Assembly (NCBI GenBank): GCA_902363515.1
Contig: CABJAN010000004.1
Coordinates: forward strand, 158,417 to 222,416
Origin: Bacillota bacterium
GTDB lineage: Bacteria > Bacillota > Clostridia > Lachnospirales > Lachnospiraceae
Direction of reading: 5' to 3'
DNA: 64,000 nucleotides
The position numbers and the translations under genes were made by a program. Below the pieces are notes generated by a model that had not been told where the DNA came from, did not search any database, and saw nothing but the letters and a program-made list of their open reading frames with translations. Within the stretch, counting starts at the first letter, position 1. Every line of letters starts with the position of its first letter. Below are positions 17,040 to 25,947 of the stretch, in pieces.

Positions 17040-17573
17040 TTACTGAAACTTAATAGTAATCAAAATATTATCAAGATTTTCTTCGCCCTCATCATAGGGC
17101 ATATCCATTTTTAAGTCCTGAAAGATTATCCCGGAATCATTACTAATCGGATATAATCGATAAAATTGTTCCTCATCAATATTTTTTACTTCAAAGGTTT
17201 GAAACGAATTAATCTGCCCATCAAATCCATCAACTGTAAATGTATATGTATCTATATTCTCAGTATAATAAGATTCTGTATTCTCTGTTTTTTTCACATG
17301 ATTATCTTCCGAAGTAATCGTTATATGATTTTTTGCACCTTCTACTCTCACATCAACGAAATGATTTTGCTCTGGTGAACATGAAAACGTTCTCAAGTGT
17401 TCCCATTTATGATTTTCCGTATTCGAATGATAAACATGAAACTCAACGCTCTCATAGTCAACCTTACTTAAATCATAACCCATATTGCCAATATAAGTTA
17501 GAGGTTGCTCTGAACAAGCTGAAAAGGAAAAAATCAATACAGATGTCAAAAGAATTACTAGAATTTTTCTCAT
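17040..17573 (-). CDS. Lipoprotein of unknown function
   Basis: 177 residues with a lipoprotein signal peptide (RKILVILLTSVLIFSFSAC, cleavage before the Cys). The rest is hydrophilic and beta-rich with no domain I recognise. Start ATG 17573 follows GGAGGTGATTGT, clearly better than the upstream in-frame codon. Single gene, preceded on its 5' side by a repeat-rich intergenic region. Confidence 0.75.
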   Translation of the reverse strand: MRKILVILLTSVLIFSFSACSEQPLTYIGNMGYDLSKVDYESVEFHVYHSNTENHKWEHLRTFSCSPEQNHFVDVRVEGAKNHITITSEDNHVKKTENTESYYTENIDTYTFTVDGFDGQINSFQTFEVKNIDEEQFYRLYPISNDSGIIFQDLKMDMPYDEGEENLDNILITIKFQ

Positions 17574-17699
17574 ACAATCACCTCCGAAAATGCAATTTGT
17601 TACTCTCATTCTACCATTTCTCGCCTGCGTTATCTATCCCTATTCGACAAGGACAATCAGCTTTTATCTGACTGTCCTCATCTGAATTCTGAAATTATA

Positions 17700-17930
17700 C
17701 CTACTTATTTTGGAACCTAATAGGTTGTTAAGCAAGATTTTCTAAATTTAGCCTATATTTTTGTGCTTAAAAATAACTTGAAAAGATGAAATCTTGGAAT
17801 TTAGCCTATAGGGGTCAGAAAAAATTAGGCCTCTATGAGAAAAACATGCAATCTCACCTATTTGAGCCACAAAAAAGTAGGTTGGCAAGGGGAGAATACA
17901 AAATTCAGCCTATTTATGGTCTGACTGGTA
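17700..17930. repeat. Cluster of short TAGG...AGCCTA repeats in a 480-base intergenic gap
   Basis: Between the lipoprotein start (17573) and the ABC gene (18053) the word AATTTAGCCTAT or AATTCAGCCTAT occurs at about 17746, 17798 and 17911. Complementary TAGGTT/TAGGCC words lie about 30-40 bases upstream in several of the units (near 17721, 17825 and 17878). The units look like short hairpin-forming extragenic repeats. No coding capacity is convincing: the open frame crossing here is just an upstream extension of the ABC gene. Confidence 0.55.
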
Positions 17931-17947
17931 AAATTTTCAAAGCGCAA

Positions 17948-17963
17948 CACACCGAACGGTGTG
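17948..17963. promoter_or_regulatory. 16-bp palindrome upstream of the ABC/FtsX operon
   Basis: CACACCGAACGGTGTG is a perfect palindrome (7-base arms, AA centre), about 50 bases upstream of the -10 box at 18014. Possible operator. Confidence 0.45.
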
Positions 17964-17986
17964 GGAAGTTTGAAAATCCTCTTTAC

Positions 17987-18019
17987 TGTCACCGCTTTGT
18001 CACTTACACTTGTTATAAT
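17987..18019 (+). promoter_or_regulatory. Promoter with TGTCAC direct repeat (response-regulator box)
   Basis: TGTCAC at 17987-17992 and 17998-18003 are spaced by one 11-bp period, directly upstream of an extended -10 (TGTTATAAT, hexamer at 18014-18019). No good -35 is present. This is how OmpR/PhoB-type activators bind, so it is the likely site of the response regulator encoded at 22566-23240. Confidence 0.6.
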
Positions 18020-18052
18020 GGCTCTGGAAAACAGGAAAGGAGTATATTACCT

Positions 18053-18733
18053 ATGAATATTTTAGAGTGTAAAAATCTGACAAAGACCTATGGCAGCGGT
18101 TCAAACAAGGTAGTTGCCTTAGACGGTGTGAATCTGGCTTTGGAAAAAGGCAGTTTTACAGCGGTTGTGGGCGCATCCGGTTCAGGGAAGTCCACGCTTT
18201 TACATATGCTTGGAGGTGTGGATCGTCCCACAAAAGGAAATATCTATATTGAGGATACAGACATCTCTACGCTTTCTTTAGAACAACTGGCAGTGTTTCG
18301 CAGACGGAAGGTAGGGCTAGTGTACCAGTTCTACAACCTGATTCCTACCTTAAACGTGAGAAAAAATATTTTGCTGCCGATTCTTTTGGATGGACAGAAA
18401 CCAGATGAGGACCGGTTTTTGAAAATCACTTCTGCCCTTGGGCTTACGGACCGCCTCACCCATCTTCCCATGGAGCTTTCCGGTGGACAGCAGCAAAGAG
18501 TTGCCATTGCCAGAAGTCTGATTTATCAGCCTGCTATTTTGCTGGCAGATGAGCCTACCGGGAATCTGGATCGAAAAAATTCTCAGGAAACCATGGAGCT
18601 TTTAAAATTTTCCAATCAGCAGTACCAGCAGACCATTTTGCTCATTACCCATGATGAGAAAATTGCTCTTATGGCAGATCGGATTCTCACCCTGGAAGAT
18701 GGGAAAATCATAAGGGATGAGGTGGTGTCCTGA
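18053..18733 (+). CDS. ABC transporter ATPase, MacB/BceA type
   Basis: 226 residues: Walker A VGASGSGKSTLLHML (about 41-55), signature LSGGQQQRVAIAR, Walker B ILLADEPTGNLD, H loop ITHDEKIA. The start ATG 18053 has AAAGGAG 10 bases upstream and fits family length; the upstream open frame is untranslated leader. The stop overlaps the permease ATG (TGATG). With the FtsX permease it forms a BceAB/MacB-type exporter or antibiotic-release pump. Confidence 0.92.
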   Translation: MNILECKNLTKTYGSGSNKVVALDGVNLALEKGSFTAVVGASGSGKSTLLHMLGGVDRPTKGNIYIEDTDISTLSLEQLAVFRRRKVGLVYQFYNLIPTLNVRKNILLPILLDGQKPDEDRFLKITSALGLTDRLTHLPMELSGGQQQRVAIARSLIYQPAILLADEPTGNLDRKNSQETMELLKFSNQQYQQTILLITHDEKIALMADRILTLEDGKIIRDEVVS

Positions 18734-21414
18734 TGAAGATTTTACGAGAATGCATGTTGGACAATATCCGTCAGAACAAACGCTCTAGTGTTGCCATTAT
18801 CATTGCCCTGTTTCTGATGACTTCTATGATGTCCTGCTTTTGCGGCATGGTATACACCATGTGGACAGATTCCATTGAGCGGGAAAAATGGCATAATGGA
18901 GACTGGCACGGGGAATTGTTTGATGATACTTATGGAAAAGACCTTCCGAAAATTGAGAATTATGCTTCCGTAGAGGCAACTCTGGTAAAAGGACCCTGGG
19001 AGGTGGCAAAACTGGAAGATCAGGGACGTAGAAACTATCTGATCACCAGAGGTGCCAATAAGGAGTACTGGGACTCCATGACAGAAAAGTATTTTATTAC
19101 CAGAGGACGGATTCCAAGGGCAGAAAATGAACTGGTACTTTCCAAGCAATATTTTGAAGAACATCCAGAGGCAAAAATTGGGGATACCCTTACTCTTCCT
19201 GTAGGAAACCGAATGTATCAGGGCGTACCCTGTGAGCCCACCGAAAATTTTCATGAGCAGGAAGAGTTTCAGCAGACAGGAACAAAAACCTACACCATTG
19301 TAGGAGAACTGGATGTAGTGACCTCCTCTTCTGTGCCTGCTTATACGGGAATGACTTATTTAGATGTGGAAACCCTCAAGCCGCAAGACAGTATTACGGT
19401 TTATTTGCGTTTTGACCCTATGAGAAATACCTACAGGGAATTACCGGCCCTTGCAGAAGCCATTGGCTATGAAAAGGATGAATACGGAAATTATAGCCTG
19501 AAATATAACAGCAATCTTCTGTCTGTATTCGGTGTTTTCCCTCCTGGTTCTTTTGAAGGCGTAAACCTTATCAATCTTTTCACCGTACCGCTTATGTTCG
19601 CAGCCTTTGCTTTGCTGATCATTGGTGTTTTTGTTCTGGTGATTCACAATGCCTTTGCGGTTTCTGTCACAGAAAAACTGTCTCAGGTTGGAACCCTGGC
19701 AGGTATTGGGGCTTCACCAAAACAGATTAAAAAAATGATGATTTCAGAGGCTCTGTTCCTGTCTCTGTTTCCTATGATTCCAGGTATTGCAGCAGGATGG
19801 TTTTTAAACCGGCAGTTGTTTGTTCTGATTAACGCCACTAATGATGTAGGACGTGACGGTCCGGATATTGTTGCAACCTTTGGACTTCCATCTGTTATTC
19901 CTGCGGTGCTTCTTACCTTTACGACAGTCTGGCTGTCTGCCAGAATCCCTGCTGTAAAAGCCGCAAAACTGCTGCCCGTGGAGATTCAGAGGCAAGAAGG
20001 AAATAAGCAGATTCAGAAAATGAAACAGCACAACCGAAGGCAGAATCCTGGGATTTTAAGAGAACTGGCCCAAAATGCAGTGTATTTCCGAAGAAAAGCA
20101 TACCGTACAGCCACCATATCCCTGTGCCTCTCCTTTCTGCTTCTTACCAGTTTTCAATATTTAATTACCATTCAGGATGCCAGAAAAGAAGTATTTGCAG
20201 CAAAGAACGAACAGGAAAATGATATTGATATCAGTATCAGTGATGGACGATGGCCGGATGAGGAAGCTATAAAAGGGCTGAAACAGGTTTCCGGTTTACC
20301 TGCGCCTACGTTTGTCAACAAGCTTACCTGCGCCCTCTGGGTCAAACCGGAACAGGCATCTGAGGAGCTTGAAACACATCTGGGAGGATTTGCGGGTATT
20401 GTGGAAGAGGGGAAATATTCTCTTATAGAGAAAAACGGACAATACCGTATCCAGACGTTGCTTCTTGGCCTGGACAGAGATAGTTTTGAACGCTATTGTC
20501 AGGAACTGGGGCTGGATGCCAGGTCTTATTATGACAATGCTTCCAAAGCGCTGATTTATAATAAAACAAGTGATCCTAAGGCAAGCACCAGGAGAACAAC
20601 GGTGCAGAGAGAATTTTTAAAACTCAAGGAAGGGGAAAACTTAAAGTTTACGGAAAAAAATCAGGATGATGTGGAAGGAGATTTTCAATTTGAACTTCGG
20701 GCAGGTGACCTTGTAGATGTCCTTCCAGAAGAACTTGGAAATCCATCAGACTACTCTAATTTTACGCTGATTGCCGTGATGCCTATGGAACATGTTTCTG
20801 CTCTTGGCGCATCCTGCGGTGAAGAGAAACAAAGCAAGGTGAAAAATTTGCGGGTTTATTACAATCTGGATGGGGACGCCTCTCTTTCGGAGATTGAGAA
20901 GGCTTCTGACAAAGTAGAAAAGGTATTAAACCAATATTATGGCAGTGGGGATTACAGCATTTCCAATCTGGCAGACCGGGAAAAGATGGCAGCAGATACC
21001 CGTTATGCCATGACGCTTATCTTTACCTTCCTTTCCGGATTTCTGGCTGTTGTAGGGCTGTCCAATATCTGGGCAACGATTTCCGGAAATTTAAGACAGC
21101 GAAGAAGAGAATTTGCCATGTTAAAATCCATAGGGCTGACTCCCGGACAACTTTGGAACATGATTTGTCTGGAAGCGGTAACCCTTGGACTGAAACCTCT
21201 TTTGTACACCATTCCGTTTCAGATAGTATGGATTGGATTTTTCCTGTATAGCAGTGAAGTGAGCTTTTTTGAATACCTGCCCTACTTCCCTGTTGGTGTC
21301 ATAGGAGGATATACCGCTTTGGTGGTTCTGGCAATTTTAGGAGCCTATGTCCTGGGCGGACGGCGGCTTTTGAAGGAGCCTATTATGGAAGCAATAAAGG
21401 ATGATACCATTTAA
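18733..21414 (+). CDS. FtsX-like ABC permease, large form
   Basis: 893 residues: one N-terminal helix (about 18-38), a large outer region, three helices at ~280-400, a second N-terminal-like helix at ~455, another outer region, and three helices at the C-terminus (~750-885). This two-FtsX-unit plan is typical of Gram-positive MacB/YknZ-like lipoprotein or antimicrobial-peptide transporters. Partner of the preceding ATPase. Its last 32 bases overlap the opposing kinase gene. Confidence 0.9.
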   Translation: MKILRECMLDNIRQNKRSSVAIIIALFLMTSMMSCFCGMVYTMWTDSIEREKWHNGDWHGELFDDTYGKDLPKIENYASVEATLVKGPWEVAKLEDQGRRNYLITRGANKEYWDSMTEKYFITRGRIPRAENELVLSKQYFEEHPEAKIGDTLTLPVGNRMYQGVPCEPTENFHEQEEFQQTGTKTYTIVGELDVVTSSSVPAYTGMTYLDVETLKPQDSITVYLRFDPMRNTYRELPALAEAIGYEKDEYGNYSLKYNSNLLSVFGVFPPGSFEGVNLINLFTVPLMFAAFALLIIGVFVLVIHNAFAVSVTEKLSQVGTLAGIGASPKQIKKMMISEALFLSLFPMIPGIAAGWFLNRQLFVLINATNDVGRDGPDIVATFGLPSVIPAVLLTFTTVWLSARIPAVKAAKLLPVEIQRQEGNKQIQKMKQHNRRQNPGILRELAQNAVYFRRKAYRTATISLCLSFLLLTSFQYLITIQDARKEVFAAKNEQENDIDISISDGRWPDEEAIKGLKQVSGLPAPTFVNKLTCALWVKPEQASEELETHLGGFAGIVEEGKYSLIEKNGQYRIQTLLLGLDRDSFERYCQELGLDARSYYDNASKALIYNKTSDPKASTRRTTVQREFLKLKEGENLKFTEKNQDDVEGDFQFELRAGDLVDVLPEELGNPSDYSNFTLIAVMPMEHVSALGASCGEEKQSKVKNLRVYYNLDGDASLSEIEKASDKVEKVLNQYYGSGDYSISNLADREKMAADTRYAMTLIFTFLSGFLAVVGLSNIWATISGNLRQRRREFAMLKSIGLTPGQLWNMICLEAVTLGLKPLLYTIPFQIVWIGFFLYSSEVSFFEYLPYFPVGVIGGYTALVVLAILGAYVLGGRRLLKEPIMEAIKDDTI

Positions 21415-22573
21415 AGATAAATCGGGCATGTCCCTGGGGAGAATTTTCTGCAAGGATGTGTCCGTTTTGCTGTTCCATAATGAGCTTTGCAAGAGCCAGA
21501 CCAATGCCGACGCTGTCTTTGGCAGCGTTGGCGCCCCGATAAAACCGCTCAAACAGATGAGGCAGATCTTCTTTTGCAAACCCGGTTCCGCTGTCCTCAA
21601 TGATAAGCTGGACATACAGGGGATTGTGGCTCCAGGAAACAAAAATGGTGCCATCCTTTGGCGTATGCTCCCAGCAGTTTTTCAACACATTAATCACTGC
21701 CTCAGAGTTCCATTCCAAATCCCCTGAAATCCAGGCATCCTGTTCCGGTTCACTGCCAATCTGAAGATAAACGTTTTTTTGCGTAAACATCTGTCTTACG
21801 GTTTCCACAGAGATTTCTACTAATTCCTGCATACGGAACTGCTTTTTCTCCAGCACGATTCCATGAGAATCAAATTTTGCCAGTGCCAGAAGTCCGGACA
21901 CCAGATTTTGCAGCCGCGTAATCTGGGTGGTCAGCCGATTGTAATATTCCCGGGTTTCCTGTGTCTGGTATTCTTCTAACAAATCAGTCATAAGGGACAT
22001 GGAAGTCAGCGGTGTTTTTAACTGATGGGCAATATCCGCGATCCGCGCTTCTAACACTTCATGATTTTTTACTGCGATTTCTTTTGCTCCTTTTAAGGCA
22101 GTTGTGGTTTTGTAGATTTCATCTTCCAGAAAAGAAAAGGCATCTTCTTTTCTGGTAAGACTGCCTCCTTGTCCGGCATTCACCCCTTTCAGATATCTGG
22201 TAAGGGACTGAATCCGTTCTGTTCGTGTATTTTCCTCTTTTAACCAGAAGCCATACTGTATCCATCCCAATACCTGAAAAAACAATATACTTACGCTTGC
22301 GGTAAAGGGCAGATATGTCCCAAAAGAAGACAGGACACGATAGCCATATTCAGAAAGAAAAGCCTGCCCCTGCTCTTTTACCTGTCTGGTATTTGATCCC
22401 ATGGCCTGTTTCAATCCCCGTTCCAGGGAGTTTTCCTGTAACACATTTCCAGCCAGTTTTTCCATAACCTGAAACTGCTGTACACTGAGAAAAGCAGCCA
22501 GAAGGATTCCAGCAATACTGCCGGGAAGAAGCCAGAAGAAAAACGTTTTCCATGCTTTTTGTCCTTTACTCAT
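21383..22573 (-). CDS. Sensor histidine kinase
   Basis: 396 residues: helices at ~13-33 and ~90-110 flanking a small outer domain, DHp phospho-His in IADIAHQLKTPLTSM, N box VINVLKNCWEH, G box SVGIGLALAKL. Start ATG 22573 overlaps the response-regulator stop by 8 bases with GGAGG just upstream. It belongs with the regulator at 22566-23240 and faces the ABC/FtsX operon it probably controls. Convergent overlap with the permease gene leaves no room for a terminator. Confidence 0.9.
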   Translation of the reverse strand: MSKGQKAWKTFFFWLLPGSIAGILLAAFLSVQQFQVMEKLAGNVLQENSLERGLKQAMGSNTRQVKEQGQAFLSEYGYRVLSSFGTYLPFTASVSILFFQVLGWIQYGFWLKEENTRTERIQSLTRYLKGVNAGQGGSLTRKEDAFSFLEDEIYKTTTALKGAKEIAVKNHEVLEARIADIAHQLKTPLTSMSLMTDLLEEYQTQETREYYNRLTTQITRLQNLVSGLLALAKFDSHGIVLEKKQFRMQELVEISVETVRQMFTQKNVYLQIGSEPEQDAWISGDLEWNSEAVINVLKNCWEHTPKDGTIFVSWSHNPLYVQLIIEDSGTGFAKEDLPHLFERFYRGANAAKDSVGIGLALAKLIMEQQNGHILAENSPQGHARFIFKWYHPLLLP

Positions 22574-23240
22574 TAGTATCCTCCATACGATAACCAATGC
22601 CCCGCACGGTTTTGATTTCCCCTGGCTGTCCCAGCTTTTCCCGCAGGCGTTTCATGGTTACCGTTAATGTATTGTCATTGACAAAATTTCCTTCGGCATC
22701 CCATAACTTTTCCAGCAGCAGAGTCCTTGGAAGTGTTTTTCCTTTATTTTCCATAAGAACCAGAAGTAAGCGGTATTCTGCAGCTGTAAGAGGGATAGCA
22801 TTTCCCTGTATCTGAACCTCCATCTTATCCAGATTGATGCGTATGGTTCCACAGGAAAGCTCCGGGGAATGGACTGCTTTTTTGGAAGCCCTCCTTAAAA
22901 CAGCTTTAATGCGGGATTCCAGAACAGAAAGGTGAAAAGGCTTTGTAATGTAATCGTCCCCGCCCATATCCAGTCCTTTGATGATGTCCTTTGCCCCATC
23001 CCGCACTGTAAGAAAAATAATGGGTATGTCCCTCTGCTCTTTCACCCATTTACAAAATTCATATCCGGTTCCATCCGGCAGATTCAGATCCAGAAGAACC
23101 AGGGAAATTTCCTGAGAAAAGGCAAGCTTTCCTTTTGCGATACTGGGGCAGTTTAACACCTCATAACCCTTCTTTTTCAGCGCTGCCCCAATACCAAAAG
23201 AAATAGTTTCATCATCTTCCAATAATAAAATGTTTGTCAT
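22566..23240 (-). CDS. OmpR-family response regulator
   Basis: 224 residues. Receiver domain with LLEDDE, phospho-Asp in LVLLDLNLPDG (about 51), Lys in DDYITKPFH; winged helix ending TVRGIGYRME. Lies between a helicase gene (2-base gap) and its kinase (8-base overlap). The target is probably the TGTCAC repeat before 18053. Confidence 0.9.
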   Translation of the reverse strand: MTNILLLEDDETISFGIGAALKKKGYEVLNCPSIAKGKLAFSQEISLVLLDLNLPDGTGYEFCKWVKEQRDIPIIFLTVRDGAKDIIKGLDMGGDDYITKPFHLSVLESRIKAVLRRASKKAVHSPELSCGTIRINLDKMEVQIQGNAIPLTAAEYRLLLVLMENKGKTLPRTLLLEKLWDAEGNFVNDNTLTVTMKRLREKLGQPGEIKTVRGIGYRMEDTNE

Positions 23241-23242
23241 GT

Positions 23243-25903
23243 TTATTCTAATACTCCCTTTACCTTTTTCTTACGGTTTATGATCCTGTCGTTTCGGTTG
23301 GCAAATGCCCTGGCTCTGGCTTTTAAAAGGATTCTCCGGCCCTCTGGAGTTCTGGTATATACCAGGTTATAAGCTCCAAGGGCAGAAGACATTGCCTTCT
23401 GGAATAAAATGGCATCCTCTTTTTTAGCGGAAAACAGAGCCGGAACACAATAATACTCCTTCATGTGCAAATGTCCTTTTTTGGCACATAAAAGATAGCG
23501 CTGATTTTCTACCGGCATCAGCAGCTCTTCGATACAGTCTGCAAAGGCATGTTTTTCCCTTGCAGTCCCGCCTGACAGATCAACACTGTAGAAAATTCCG
23601 GTATCTTCTGCTGTACGAACCTGACAGGTGGAGGTGACGATACCTTTTTCTGCTAAAGCCTTTAAAATGCCTCTTCCCATACTGTGCAGGCGTTTTAAGG
23701 GACTGATTCTGGCAATCATCTTTCCCCCAAGACAGAGTACCGCCATTCCGATGAAAAGACTGATACCGGTAAACAGCAGGTTCTGCGCAGAACTGCTTAA
23801 CTGCCATCTGGTCCGCATGAGAATATTTCCCATTTGTGCAACCATCAGAAATGCCACATATCCCATAGCATAGAAAAAATAAGAGGCGGTTTTTAACGGG
23901 GATTTCTCCATGGTACAGGTTTCTGTGTTTTCCATTTTTTCGGATAAGCATACTGCCTTTTGCCACTGTTCCCATAGCTTGTCACGCTCCCTGGATTTCT
24001 GTATCATAGCCTCATTGATTTCCTGAATATTCTTTCGGTTAAAGGGTTCACGGATAAGGTTTAACCGTTCCATACCGTTTTCTATGGAAGCACCGTCATA
24101 GCTTACGCCACAAAAGCCTTCCATGCGTCGCTTCAGTACCTGGAAATCCTGAGAAAGTTCCAGAGGTTTTGTCCCGGCAAGGCAGACCAGATGCCAGATA
24201 TTACTGGTTTTATGAGGATTTCCCTGTATGGTGCGGATGGCTCTGCCACGCATCTGATTGCTTAACACATAAGAACCCACAAAGCTGGCCAGAATCAGAG
24301 CATTGATGCAGGGAGAATCCCAGCCTTCTCCAAGCAAAGATTTGGTTCCAATGAGAATCTCAATTTCGCCCCGTTCAAAAAGCTCAGTCATGATTTTCAT
24401 ATAGTTCTGGATATTTCCCTGAACAGGGATTTCACTATAACCAAGAGAATTTCCTGCAATGTCATACAGGGGCTTTGCCTTTAACAGCTCTTTCATATTG
24501 GAATCCCCAAGAGCATGTTTGAAAGACTCTATGGTAGAATCCGGAAGCAGAAGCAGACTGCCGCAGAGAACACCTAGTTTCCAGACTTCTGCTTCTCTTC
24601 GCAAAAGTTCAAAAATGGGAAGGACGCCAATGGAATCTACAGGCTTTTCCGGATTTCCCAGTATACTTCTTTGTTCCTTTCGGATATAATCTGTAAGAAC
24701 CAGCATACGCAGTTCTTTTCCCATGGAATGATATTCCTGGCAGGCAATTTCCCGGATACTTTGCAGCTTTCCGGTGCTGTTAATAAGAGTTTTCTCTATT
24801 TTATCGTTCAGAAGAAAATGTACCTGTTTCCGTTCCAGTAAGCCATAGGACTTCAAACGTTTCATAAGCTGTTCTCTGTATGTATTGTCACAGGTATAGC
24901 TTTGGGCATCTTCGTATAAAAATCCCTGGAGAAAATATTCCATCCATTTCTCACTCATGTCTGGAAGCTGGGTGATACCTAAAACATTCATCCACTCCGG
25001 GGAAAAGGAAATGCCCTCTGCCTGGCAGTAAATCAAAAGCCCGGACAAATAGCCAGGGTTTTCCAGCATTTTGTCAAACCAGTTTTTATAATCCCAAAGT
25101 GCCGGATGGGAAGCTGCCATTTTGATAAGCTCAGGATCTTCCATGAGCCAGAGCATTATATCCCGGCTTTTTTTGAGAAATGCATTTAGCTGCTGTTCTT
25201 CTTCCCTGGAAGGGTAATTAAAATAAACATAATCCTGATGAGGGCACAGACTTCCTTCTTTTACCAGTTCCGGAACGGAAATTTCTTCATCCACAGGACC
25301 GCACACCTTGCAATAGCGTTCCCACTGGGCAGGGGTTGCATCATAAGGGGGCGTTGCAGTAAGAGAAATAACCAGAACATCTCCCATTTCTTTCAGAAAA
25401 GTTTCCAGGGCCTTCCACCACTGATTTTTCAGATGGTGACATTCATCCAGACAAATCACCTGGATTCCGGCTTTTTTTACGGTTTCTAACAAATCAAAAG
25501 AAGAAAAGTCCACTTCCTCTGTTTCCAGAGTATCTTCTTCTTCCTCTGTACCCTGATACTTGGTCATGCCGCAAAAAAGGGTCTGATACGTAATGGAAGT
25601 AATCAGTTTTGGGTGGCAGATATCATTGGATAAATACGTTTCCGGCGAAAGGCCATCTTCTAAAAAGGCTGTCTGAATTCGCTCTAACCATTGCTGGCGT
25701 ATGACAATTCTTGGAGATAAAATCAGACAGGGAAGTCCGCTGCGCCGGATGAGCTCAATCCCAAGGGTGGTTTTTCCGGCGCCTGGGGCAGCCACAATGT
25801 GTATTTTTTTATCGTCCAGATACCTTTGGGCAGATTCCAGAACCCGTGCCTGATAGGTGCGCCAGGTTCCATGGAAAGAGAGAATGGAATCATATACATT
25901 CAT
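23243..25903 (-). CDS. Superfamily 2 helicase-like protein with two predicted membrane helices
   Basis: 886 residues. SF2 motifs: Walker A AAPGAGKTTLGIEL (about 38-51), DECH box VICLDECHHLKNQWW, motif III SLTATPP, and C-terminal helicase motifs GTKSLLGEGWDSP and NQMRGRAIRT (arginine finger). After the motor (about residue 640) come two hydrophobic stretches, YFFYAMGYVAFLMVAQMG and LLFTGISLFIGMAVLCLGG, and then a ~180-residue C-terminal domain I do not recognise. A helicase anchored in the membrane is unusual. It is first in an operon with the response regulator and kinase, 2 bases from the regulator start. Substrate and role unknown. Confidence 0.8.
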   Translation of the reverse strand: MNVYDSILSFHGTWRTYQARVLESAQRYLDDKKIHIVAAPGAGKTTLGIELIRRSGLPCLILSPRIVIRQQWLERIQTAFLEDGLSPETYLSNDICHPKLITSITYQTLFCGMTKYQGTEEEEDTLETEEVDFSSFDLLETVKKAGIQVICLDECHHLKNQWWKALETFLKEMGDVLVISLTATPPYDATPAQWERYCKVCGPVDEEISVPELVKEGSLCPHQDYVYFNYPSREEEQQLNAFLKKSRDIMLWLMEDPELIKMAASHPALWDYKNWFDKMLENPGYLSGLLIYCQAEGISFSPEWMNVLGITQLPDMSEKWMEYFLQGFLYEDAQSYTCDNTYREQLMKRLKSYGLLERKQVHFLLNDKIEKTLINSTGKLQSIREIACQEYHSMGKELRMLVLTDYIRKEQRSILGNPEKPVDSIGVLPIFELLRREAEVWKLGVLCGSLLLLPDSTIESFKHALGDSNMKELLKAKPLYDIAGNSLGYSEIPVQGNIQNYMKIMTELFERGEIEILIGTKSLLGEGWDSPCINALILASFVGSYVLSNQMRGRAIRTIQGNPHKTSNIWHLVCLAGTKPLELSQDFQVLKRRMEGFCGVSYDGASIENGMERLNLIREPFNRKNIQEINEAMIQKSRERDKLWEQWQKAVCLSEKMENTETCTMEKSPLKTASYFFYAMGYVAFLMVAQMGNILMRTRWQLSSSAQNLLFTGISLFIGMAVLCLGGKMIARISPLKRLHSMGRGILKALAEKGIVTSTCQVRTAEDTGIFYSVDLSGGTAREKHAFADCIEELLMPVENQRYLLCAKKGHLHMKEYYCVPALFSAKKEDAILFQKAMSSALGAYNLVYTRTPEGRRILLKARARAFANRNDRIINRKKKVKGVLE

Positions 25904-25947
25904 ACTAGAATCCTCTACTTGTTTTTCTTTTTATCATACCACACTTT

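Noticed and set aside
17786..18052. Upstream extension of the ABC ATPase frame
   Set aside because: It runs through a promoter and repeats, lacks a ribosome site, and the family length fits a start at 18053.
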